A program made the position numbers and the translations under genes. A stretch of DNA of 64,000 nt from Caldilineaceae bacterium (GTDB lineage: Bacteria; Chloroflexota; Anaerolineae; Caldilineales; Caldilineaceae): assembly GCA_020846635.1 (NCBI GenBank), contig JADLDO010000006.1, positions 1 through 64,000 of the forward strand. Direction: 5' to 3'. Below the pieces are notes generated by a model. It was not told where the DNA came from and ran no database searches. It saw only the letters and a program-made list of their open reading frames with translations. Position 1 is the stretch's first letter. Every line of letters begins with the position of its first letter. This document shows positions 36,278-43,197 of this stretch, piece by piece.

Positions 36278-37210
36278 TTATTCTTTGGCGCTGCTGTTGC
36301 CCACAGCCGCGCTGGAGAGAAAGCCGATATAGGCAGGCACAAGCGGCAAGACACAGGGGCTTAGGAAACTGAGCAGACCGGCGAAAAAGGCCAGGGGCGC
36401 GCCACCTGCGACGGTCATATTGCTGACGGTGCTCTCCGCAGCGGAGGCGTCAACGGCTGCATATTCAAGGTCCAAGAGCCAGTTGGTAAGCCCGGTGAAG
36501 CGAGCTGTCAAGAGTACCAGCGTATCGCTCCAGAGCAGATAGGCCACATAGAAAAGAAAGATGCCGCTGATGATGCTGACAATATGCGTATGGCGATTGA
36601 GGCGGCGCAGGAAGGTTGTGGCAGAGCTAAACGCGGCCCCGGTGATGAGAAAGGGAATACCCAAGCCGAGGCTATAGATCGCCAGCAGCGTTGCGCCTTC
36701 GCCCACTCTGGCGCTGCTGCTCGCCATGACCAAAATGCTGGAAAGAATGGGACCGATGCAGGGAACCCAACCCGCGCTAAAGCTCACCCCCAACAGGGCA
36801 CTGCTGAGAAACCCCCACTTGCGGCTGACCTTGTGCATCTCGGTGACGCGCTTCTCGCTGTAAAGCAAGTTGTTAAAAAACTCGAGGATGCTGACCAGCG
36901 CAGCGGCGGCAGGATTGGTCGCCAAATCTGTGCTTTGGCGGATGCGGTGAGAGAGCCAACGAAATACGCCCAATGTCGTCAAGCCAAAGATGACGAGCAT
37001 GATGGCCCCGAAGCGTTGGAAGATGTCCTGGTAGACGGTCAGCCGTTGACCAAAGAGCCCCAACGCTGAACCCAGGAGCGTAAAGACCAATGTGAAGCCC
37101 AGGACGAAGGCCAACGCGTGCAGAAAAATCAGCCCCCGGTTAGACGTTGTGGCGGGATGGGGGATGCTGCGCGCAGGTTTGATCTGCGGTTGTTCAAGTG
37201 ATGTCGCCAT
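36278..37210 (-). CDS. ccdA: CcdA/DsbD-type thiol transporter with circularly permuted helix order
   Basis: 310 residues, six membrane helices. The family carries electrons from cytoplasmic thioredoxin across the membrane for cytochrome c maturation. Normal CcdA starts with the helix containing SPCVLPL and has the second redox Cys in helix 4 (TPCIGP). Here the protein begins at what is normally helix 2 (FLHALAFVLGFTLVF, 29-43). It continues through helix 4 (AGWVPCIGPIL, C151) and helix 6, then ends with PLAFFAGLLSFLSPCVLPLVP (272-292, C286) and a short tail. Both cysteines are kept but their order is swapped. No N-terminal copy of helix 1 exists. Start ATG 37210; a longer frame from 37291 adds no helix. 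Confidence 0.88.
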   Translation of the reverse strand: MATSLEQPQIKPARSIPHPATTSNRGLIFLHALAFVLGFTLVFTLLGSALGLFGQRLTVYQDIFQRFGAIMLVIFGLTTLGVFRWLSHRIRQSTDLATNPAAAALVSILEFFNNLLYSEKRVTEMHKVSRKWGFLSSALLGVSFSAGWVPCIGPILSSILVMASSSARVGEGATLLAIYSLGLGIPFLITGAAFSSATTFLRRLNRHTHIVSIISGIFLFYVAYLLWSDTLVLLTARFTGLTNWLLDLEYAAVDASAAESTVSNMTVAGGAPLAFFAGLLSFLSPCVLPLVPAYIGFLSSAAVGNSSAKE

Positions 37211-37250
37211 ACTGATTGTTTTCCTCAGATAGACCGAGAACGACCTATCG

Positions 37251-37388
37251 CTATTTTCGCTTGTCCTGCAACATTTCTTGCAAGACCTCAAGCTCCTGCT
37301 CTAGCTGGCGTTGGCGACTGCCCAAATAGAGCAGATAGCCGGTGACCGCTACCCAAACGGCGATAAATGCAGCAGCTAGATAGAACAT
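37251..37388 (-). CDS. ccmD: CcmD-like haem-export accessory protein
   Basis: 45 residues: a single membrane helix (MFYLAAAFIAVWVAVTGYLL) followed by a charged tail (YLGSRQRQLEQELEVLQEML). This is the CcmD plan, a small protein that holds CcmC and haem-loaded CcmE at the CcmAB transporter. Its ATG (37388) overlaps the ccmC stop by one base (TAATG), and it lies 40 bp before ccdA. The position between ccmC and ccdA supports the call. Confidence 0.8.
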   Translation of the reverse strand: MFYLAAAFIAVWVAVTGYLLYLGSRQRQLEQELEVLQEMLQDKRK

Positions 37389-38128
37389 TACTCAATTTCC
37401 TCTCGTAATTCAGCGATGCGATCTTCCAAGCCAAGCTGACGCCAGCGGTAAAGCATCAACGTAACACAGAGCAGCGAGAAGGCAAGCGCCGCAATGCCCA
37501 CAGTTTGACCCATGCTCGGCCCAATGTCAAAAGCGCCCTGTGCCTCTGGGTTGTCGCCGGAAAAGACGACCGGATGGATGGAGCGAAACCAGCGCGTGCT
37601 GTAATAGGTGAGTGGCAAGCTGATAAAGGCGAACAGGGCATAGATGCTGCTAAAGAGGGCGCGGCTGTGACGCTGATCAATGCCGTTGCGAAAGAGCATG
37701 TAGGCGATGTAGAGCAGCACGGTGATGGTTGCCGTGGTGAGCCGCGGGTCCCATGTCCAGTAGGTGTTCCAGGTCGGTTTGGCCCAAAAGATGCCCGTGA
37801 CAATTGTGCCGATGCCGCAGATCGTCCCGACCTCGATGCTGGCTTGTGTGATGCGATCCCAGCCGAGCTTGCGCGTGAACAGATAGCCCACGCTGCCTGC
37901 CAGCGAGACGGCATAGGCGACCAGCGCGCCGATGTTACAGCCCATGTGCAAATAGAAGATACGTTGGGCGGTTTGCTCATCCCCTGCCAGGTTGGACGCA
38001 GGCCGCGCATAGAGAAATGCTGCCCACATCAGCAGCCCCATCGCTATAATAGTAGCGATGTTGAGCAAGAGCAATAGAACGCTGCCCACCCCAACGCGGT
38101 GGGTGCGGGCGACGGCGAGTGTACTCAC
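37388..38128 (-). CDS. ccmC: Haem exporter protein CcmC
   Basis: 246 residues, six helices. The tryptophan-rich WWD-type segment reads TWNTYWTWDPRLTTATI and is flanked by histidines in the periplasmic loops (FYLHMGCN, SIHPVV). CcmC presents haem to CcmE. Start GTG 38128 overlaps the ccmB stop by 4 bp and has GGGAGG upstream inside ccmB; an upstream TTG in the open frame is less likely. Confidence 0.93.
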   Translation of the reverse strand: MSTLAVARTHRVGVGSVLLLLLNIATIIAMGLLMWAAFLYARPASNLAGDEQTAQRIFYLHMGCNIGALVAYAVSLAGSVGYLFTRKLGWDRITQASIEVGTICGIGTIVTGIFWAKPTWNTYWTWDPRLTTATITVLLYIAYMLFRNGIDQRHSRALFSSIYALFAFISLPLTYYSTRWFRSIHPVVFSGDNPEAQGAFDIGPSMGQTVGIAALAFSLLCVTLMLYRWRQLGLEDRIAELREEIE

Positions 38129-38910
38129 GCTTCCTCCCAAATGAGATCAAAGACAAGATAGGCCACGGTGACAAAGATCAGGTCATAGACGACCATGATC
38201 CAGAGCCAACGCTGAAAGTCGCCCAGGGTGCGACCATCCAAGACATTGGCAGTGAGCGCGACTCCGGCAATGAAGATCGGAACCATGACCGGCAAGAGCA
38301 GGATCGGCAAAAGCGATTCGCGGGCGCGACTGTTGGCTGCCAACGCCGCAAAGAGTGTACCCACCGCTACATAGCCCACCGTACCTAACAATACGCCGGC
38401 GAGTATCCACGGTTGCAGGACATTAATATCAAAGATGACGAGGGTGACGGGTAAGATGATGGCGGCATTGAGAAGCATAAAGGCGAGATGTGCCAGGAAC
38501 TTGCCAAAGTAGATCGCACTGCGATCCACGGGCGCAAGCAAGAGCGCCGCCAACGTACCCCGGTCAACTTCGGCCCCAAAAGAACGGTTGAGCCCCAGCA
38601 CGCCAGAATAGAGAAGCACCACCCACATCACACCGGGTGCAACCATCGTGGCCTCGGGCACACGCAAATCAAAGGCCAAGCCAAAAATCAGAACTGCCAA
38701 CAGGCTAAAAGCGATCATTACACTTAAAGACTCTTTTGCGCGCAATTCGGCACGCAAGTCTTTGGCGGCGATTGCCCGGACTTTGCGTAGATAGGATGCT
38801 ATGCCGCCGCCTGTGTGCATTTGCACCGGCGATGGTTCCCGCTTGGCTGGATCGCTTGCAGGATTATAGGGGCGGGCGACTTGCTTTTGGGTCGGGACCG
38901 AGAGCGTCAT
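38125..38910 (-). CDS. ccmB: Haem exporter protein CcmB
   Basis: 261 residues. A Gln/Pro-rich cytoplasmic start (about 1-40) is followed by six helices. The family segment AIAAKDLRAELRAKESL precedes helix 1, and GLNRSFGAEVDRGTLAALLLAPVDR is the typical coupling region. It is the permease half of the CcmAB ABC transporter. It overlaps ccmA and ccmC by 4 bp each. Confidence 0.93.
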   Translation of the reverse strand: MTLSVPTQKQVARPYNPASDPAKREPSPVQMHTGGGIASYLRKVRAIAAKDLRAELRAKESLSVMIAFSLLAVLIFGLAFDLRVPEATMVAPGVMWVVLLYSGVLGLNRSFGAEVDRGTLAALLLAPVDRSAIYFGKFLAHLAFMLLNAAIILPVTLVIFDINVLQPWILAGVLLGTVGYVAVGTLFAALAANSRARESLLPILLLPVMVPIFIAGVALTANVLDGRTLGDFQRWLWIMVVYDLIFVTVAYLVFDLIWEEA

Positions 38911-39746
38911 GCTTCCTCTCTGAACACCTGGCGGGACTCTGCGCCGCTACTATCCGGGCGCAATGCTGCATCGCTCATATCTGGGCGCAATGCTGCGCCA
39001 TTGGCCTCGGCATAGACCTGGCGCAACTGCGCGCCGCTTAACGCTGCCGATGCCTCTTGATAGACGATTTTACCACCAACCAAGAGGCTCACCGAATCTG
39101 CCCACTCGACTGCGCGGTCGAGATTGTGGGTAGACAGCAGAATGGCGCGGTTGCCAGCTCCCAACGAGCGAATCAATTCATGCAGCATCTGCGCGCTGCT
39201 CTGGTCAAGGCCGGTATCGGGTTCGTCGAGGAGCAGAACAGGCGGATTGTGGAGAATGGCGCGGCCAATGGCGAGGCGCTGTACCATGCCGCGGCTGTAG
39301 GTGCGTACGGGATCGCGCCGCCGCGTCCACAGATCAACCTCATGCAAGATGGTGGCAATGCGCGCAGAAGGCTCCTGGATGTCATACAGGGCGGCAAAGA
39401 AGGCGAGATTTTCCTCGGCGCTGAGGCTGTCATAGAGCAAAGGGGCATGGCTCACCAGCCCGATATAGCGGCGCAGCTCATGCCCCACATTCTTGAGTGA
39501 AATACCATCCAGAAAGATTTCGCCACGGTCGGCTTTGGCGAGCCCGCTGATGATACGAATCAGGGTACTCTTGCCCGCGCCGTTATCGCCTAAGAGCGCC
39601 ATGACTTGACCGGCTGCCACGCTCATTTCGACACCGCGCAGCACGCTCTTGCGACCATAACGCTTGTAGAGGCCGCTCACGCCAATGAGCGGCCCCGGTT
39701 GCGTTGGTGCTGTAGTGGCCTGGAGAGGGCGTTGCGTGTCAGCCAT
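38907..39746 (-). CDS. ccmA: Haem exporter ATPase CcmA
   Basis: 279 residues from ATG 39746. Walker A LLGDNGAGKSTLIR, Q-loop LVSHAPLLYDSLSAEENL, signature YSRGMVQRLAIGRA (SRGM in place of SGGQ, usual for CcmA), Walker B VLLLDEPDTGLD and switch His STHNL are all present. The last 30 residues (ALRPDMSDAALRPDSSGAE) are a small in-frame duplication. The start lies 8 bp inside the preceding DUF2007 gene, so the set reads DUF2007-ccmA-ccmB-ccmC-ccmD-ccdA-glutaredoxin-DUF2085 as one overlapping operon. Confidence 0.93.
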   Translation of the reverse strand: MADTQRPLQATTAPTQPGPLIGVSGLYKRYGRKSVLRGVEMSVAAGQVMALLGDNGAGKSTLIRIISGLAKADRGEIFLDGISLKNVGHELRRYIGLVSHAPLLYDSLSAEENLAFFAALYDIQEPSARIATILHEVDLWTRRRDPVRTYSRGMVQRLAIGRAILHNPPVLLLDEPDTGLDQSSAQMLHELIRSLGAGNRAILLSTHNLDRAVEWADSVSLLVGGKIVYQEASAALSGAQLRQVYAEANGAALRPDMSDAALRPDSSGAESRQVFREEA

Positions 39747-40155
39747 CGCGCGGTGGGTTGGGAAGGTCGGTGAGGTCGTTGTTGGGGGCGTCTGCATTCT
39801 CCGCATCGTCCCACTCGACCGCGCTGGCTAAAATCTCCAACGCCTTTGCCGCCAGTGCGGCGGGAACCAAGACTGTGGCCGCGGCCAAAGAACCTGTGGT
39901 CAAACCATAGATCGCACCCAGTGATTCGCCGCGAATGATGGCAGGAATGTCTTCGCTGTGGAGACGGCCCGCCACAATTTCGGCTTCCATGCGGTTCGCC
40001 GCCTCCCAGACCACAACGGGCGATTGGTCATCCCTGCCGCCGGTTGTGGCCCCAGTCGTAGTCATCTCGTCGGAGTTTGTTTCCGCACCGGATTGTGCAT
40101 CTTCATCGGGGCGGCGTCGAAACCAGCCAGGTAATGTTCCAGGGTTCGCAGTCAT
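39739..40155 (-). CDS. DUF2007-like small domain protein
   Basis: 138 residues. A disordered polar start (1-45) is followed by VVVWEAANRMEAEIVAGRLHSEDIPAIIRGESLG and VLVPAALAAKALEIL, the DUF2007 (putative signal-transducing/ferredoxin-like) pattern. The tail is acidic. It heads the haem-export operon and overlaps ccmA by 8 bp. Function unknown; the family is thought to bind small ligands or proteins. Confidence 0.75.
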   Translation of the reverse strand: MTANPGTLPGWFRRRPDEDAQSGAETNSDEMTTTGATTGGRDDQSPVVVWEAANRMEAEIVAGRLHSEDIPAIIRGESLGAIYGLTTGSLAAATVLVPAALAAKALEILASAVEWDDAENADAPNNDLTDLPNPPRDG

Positions 40156-40175
40156 GGCAGCCTATTTTAGCGTAG

Positions 40176-41834
40176 TTACTTCACCGTTACCGTAATCTCA
40201 TCGTGATATTGCGGGCCATCCTGGGCGATGTGCGCGCCATTCGCCATCTGCAAACGCAGCGTGTACTTGCCGGGTTCCAGCGTCAACTCGGTGCTGGTTT
40301 GCCCCTTACCGAAGTGCAAATGTGTCTCATCGGTGGGGATGGCCTCACCCCCAGCCACAAACTCCTCGTTGATGAGCAGGTGCAAATGCCCGGCGTTGGG
40401 ACGGATGGAACTGCCCGCGGCTTCGATGATCAGCCCGCTCGCTGCCCAGCCCACCAGGAAGGGCGAGGTGACGGTCGCGCCATCGGCTGGCTTGACGAAC
40501 ATGACTTGCTCGGCGGGTGCATCTTCGGCGACGATGATTGCCACCTCGGCGCGGTATTGGTCGCCACTTAAGGCATGGTGTGTGCCATCAGCCAATTGCA
40601 GGCGCAGCAGATAGCTGCCCGGCTCCAGGGTGAGCGTGGTGGTCAACTGCGCCTTGCCAAAATGCAGGTGGGTATCGTCAGCCGGGATGATTTCGCCCGC
40701 GGCCACAAAAGGCTCATCGATCAGCAGGTGGAAATGACCGGCGTTTTCGTTCACAGGGCCAGCCGGTTCCACGTTGATACCCGAAGCAGCCATGACCACC
40801 GTAAAGGTGACGGGAACGGTCGCGCCGGATGTAGGGCTGACGATACGCACAGCCTGTTCGGGTGCGCCATCGACCACGTTGACCACGATCTCTTGGCGGT
40901 ATTGATCGCCTTCCAGCGCGGTGTGGCTGTTATCGGCATATTGGAGCCGCAAGATGTGGCTGCCGGGCGCGAGAGACAATTCAGTGCTGGTGGAGCCATC
41001 GCTAAAATGATGGTGCAACTCATCGGCAGGAATCATCTCGCCCGCCGGAATGAAGTCGCTATCGATGATGAGATGCACATGACCTGCATTGGTCGCGCCC
41101 GCGCTGTTATGTGCGTCTGACCCGGCTTCATGGGACTCGTCTGCTGCCAGAGTGACGCCGGTGTAACTGATGACCACGGTGAAGGTCATGGGAACCACGG
41201 CGTTTGTGGTCGGTTGCAGGAAAAAGACGCGGGTATCGCTGGTGGCTGCCGCAGCCGTCAATGCTGTGGTTGACGTGATTTCTGCTGATGAGGTAAACGC
41301 TGCCGGTGGGGCGACCTCGGCGCTCTCTATTGCGGCATGGGTTTCGTGCGTATGGTCGGCTTCTGAGACTTCCTCGCTAGCCGTGACTTCCTCAGTAGCC
41401 GTAATGCCTTCCGTTGTCGTGATCTCCTCCGCTGCGGTTGCTTCTTCGCTGGAAGTCACCTCATCACTGCTGGTCGTTGCCTCGCTAGCCGTAATCGCCT
41501 CGGTTGCCGTGACATCTTCTGATGCCGTGACTTCTGCTGTCGCGGTGACTTCGTTTGTCGCGGTCACCGTCTCGGTTGCTGCCGGTTCTTCGGTAGCCGT
41601 CGCCTCAGCCGTGGGCTCGATGGCAACCGGCTGCGCTGTAGCGGTTGGTTCGGCGGGAACAGGAGTGGCGGGGGGGGCCATCGTCGCCACCAGGGTAGCG
41701 GTGGGCAAGACTGTGGCTGCGGGCGTGGGGGACTCGGCGGAGCCTCCACAGCCTGCCAAGACCAGCAACGCCGCCAGCAGCATCACGCCTAGCGATGGGT
41801 GGGCAAAACGGCGCGCAACAAACTCACGATTCAT
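40176..41834 (-). CDS. Lipoprotein with three DUF4399 domains
   Basis: 552 residues. Lipobox VLAGC (Cys29), then about 160 residues of Thr/Glu/Ala/Val linker, then three tandem DUF4399 domains (roughly 205-318, 328-435 and 437-552). Each has the VxPxxFTVxxxxxGV strand, the GHxHLLID signature (GHVHLIID, GHFHLLID, GHLHLLIN) and a second cluster (ELHHHFSDG, DTHLHFGKA, ETHLHFGKG). The nine or more conserved histidines could bind metal, and the last two repeats are the most alike. The role of the family is unknown to me. It lies outside the membrane upstream of the ccm operon, 20 bp before the DUF2007 gene. Confidence 0.85.
   Translation of the reverse strand: MNREFVARRFAHPSLGVMLLAALLVLAGCGGSAESPTPAATVLPTATLVATMAPPATPVPAEPTATAQPVAIEPTAEATATEEPAATETVTATNEVTATAEVTASEDVTATEAITASEATTSSDEVTSSEEATAAEEITTTEGITATEEVTASEEVSEADHTHETHAAIESAEVAPPAAFTSSAEITSTTALTAAAATSDTRVFFLQPTTNAVVPMTFTVVISYTGVTLAADESHEAGSDAHNSAGATNAGHVHLIIDSDFIPAGEMIPADELHHHFSDGSTSTELSLAPGSHILRLQYADNSHTALEGDQYRQEIVVNVVDGAPEQAVRIVSPTSGATVPVTFTVVMAASGINVEPAGPVNENAGHFHLLIDEPFVAAGEIIPADDTHLHFGKAQLTTTLTLEPGSYLLRLQLADGTHHALSGDQYRAEVAIIVAEDAPAEQVMFVKPADGATVTSPFLVGWAASGLIIEAAGSSIRPNAGHLHLLINEEFVAGGEAIPTDETHLHFGKGQTSTELTLEPGKYTLRLQMANGAHIAQDGPQYHDEITVTVK
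41365..41640. repeat. Low-complexity coding repeat (Thr/Glu/Val linker)
   Basis: In-frame imperfect repeats encode ATEEVTASE-like units in the linker between the lipobox and the DUF4399 domains. Confidence 0.6.
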
Positions 41835-41912
41835 CTTCGACTCCTATGCGGTGGTTCCGAAAGTACAACTCAAAATCACATCACTCAACGTCATGCAATA
41901 TACAACTATGAG

Positions 41913-42560
41913 TTATACATCGGTTGCCGATTGCCCCACAAATGGATTGTGTGCGCGTTCGTCGCCAATCGTGGTGGCGGGGCCATGACCGGGCAAAACC
42001 GTGTAGTCGTCGGGGAGGGTGAGAAGCTGTTCGCGGATGCTGCGAAAGAGGGTAGGGCCGTCGGCTCCCGGCAGATCAAAACGCCCCACACTGCCGTTAA
42101 AGAGGGTGTCACCGGCAAAGACCATGCGCGATTCATGGTGAATAAAGACGACGTGACCGGGGGCGTGACCAGGCGTGAAACGTACTTCGACTTCTTCATT
42201 GCCAAAGGTGATGGTCTGCCCATGTTCCAGATACTCATCAGGATCGTCAATCGAATCGATCTCAGTATCCAACCACAAACGCGCCCGCTCCGGCACATCA
42301 TGGAGAACGGGCAAGTCGTCGCGATGGAGATGGAAGGAAGCACCCGTGGTGGCGCGGATGGCATCAACCGCCATCACATGGTCGAGGTGCGCGTGGGTAT
42401 TGATGATCTTGGCGATGGTCAGCCCTTCTTGCTGCACCACCTTAAGGATCGCGCGCGCGTTATCCCCAGGGTCGATGATGACGCCCTGGCGCGTACTCTC
42501 GCAGCCCAGAATGTAGCAGTTTTCCTGAAAGAGGCCAACCGTTAAGCCTTTAACGATCAT
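41913..42560 (-). CDS. Metallo-beta-lactamase-fold hydrolase (glyoxalase II-like)
   Basis: 215 residues. The zinc motif THAHLDH (H56, H58, D60, H61) is followed by FTPGHAPGHVVF, FAGDTLFNGSVGRFDLPG and VLPGHGPATTIGDER, the pattern of the short glyoxalase II/YcbL group that hydrolyses thioesters. The start MIVKGLTVGLFQENCYILG is typical. It lies 47 bp downstream of the HxlR regulator on the same strand with no visible ribosome site, and may be translated from the regulator's transcript. Confidence 0.87.
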   Translation of the reverse strand: MIVKGLTVGLFQENCYILGCESTRQGVIIDPGDNARAILKVVQQEGLTIAKIINTHAHLDHVMAVDAIRATTGASFHLHRDDLPVLHDVPERARLWLDTEIDSIDDPDEYLEHGQTITFGNEEVEVRFTPGHAPGHVVFIHHESRMVFAGDTLFNGSVGRFDLPGADGPTLFRSIREQLLTLPDDYTVLPGHGPATTIGDERAHNPFVGQSATDV

Positions 42561-42607
42561 ACAGGGAAGTTTCTAGGTACGTTGGCTCATTGAATTGGTG
42601 CTGCCAA

Positions 42608-43048
42608 TTACCTGATCACTTCCAGGATTGACCGTTGGCTTTCGCCCGCACAGCAGGGCTCTTGACCACCACAGAGCCAGGTGTTGCTCCACTTGGTGAT
42701 CTCGCGGATGACCCCATGCAGTTCGTGGCCCATTGGCGTCAGGCTATATTCCACATGGGGTGGAATGGTGCTGACCTGGGCGCGATGGACGAGGCCCTCC
42801 TCTTCGAGCATCTTGAGGCGGCTGCTGAGGGTGCTGGGATTGACGCCGCCCAATGCCTCCTGCAATTCGCAGAAGCGGCGCGTGGAGTGATCCAGCAACT
42901 CGTGGACAATTTGCAATGTCCATTTCTGGCCGATGATGCGCGCGGCTTCATCCACAGGACAAATAAACTGCTCTAGGCTGCTCAACTGCCCACGTTGAAG
43001 TTGCCCATTCTGGGGCTGTTCACAATCTTCAATTTGGATTTGGTTCAT
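42608..43048 (-). CDS. HxlR-family transcriptional regulator
   Basis: 146 residues. The winged helix begins CPVDEAARIIGQKWTLQIVHEL, with FCELQEALGGVNPSTLSSRLKMLEEEGLV as recognition segment. C30 is in the place of the redox-sensing Cys of HypR/YodB-type regulators, and a CGGQEPCC cluster lies near the C-terminus. The promoter upstream contains an inverted repeat over the -10 and spacer, as expected for autoregulation. Its likely target is itself plus the hydrolase downstream. Confidence 0.9.
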   Translation of the reverse strand: MNQIQIEDCEQPQNGQLQRGQLSSLEQFICPVDEAARIIGQKWTLQIVHELLDHSTRRFCELQEALGGVNPSTLSSRLKMLEEEGLVHRAQVSTIPPHVEYSLTPMGHELHGVIREITKWSNTWLCGGQEPCCAGESQRSILEVIR

Positions 43049-43078
43049 AGTTTGCCCTCGAAACTTTGTCTCATTTAG

Positions 43079-43109
43079 CTATGCTATAACAAACATAGTG
43101 ACCTGTCAA
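43079..43109 (-). promoter_or_regulatory. Promoter and operator of the HxlR gene
   Basis: On the minus strand TTGACA (43104-43109), 17-bp spacer, TAGCAT (43081-43086). The inverted repeat CTATG/CATAG (43079-43083 and 43094-43098) spans the -10 and spacer. Confidence 0.65.
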
Positions 43110-43197
43110 ACTGGGAACCGCACCCCTGGGGCTATCTCCTGTGGATGGCAAAGTTGTTGGAGATATTCTCTCTCTGCATATTCCGCGGCTTTGGGCG

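Noticed and set aside
41365..41640. CRISPR-like or minisatellite array
   Set aside because: In-frame low-complexity coding sequence for a lipoprotein stalk, with no spacer structure.
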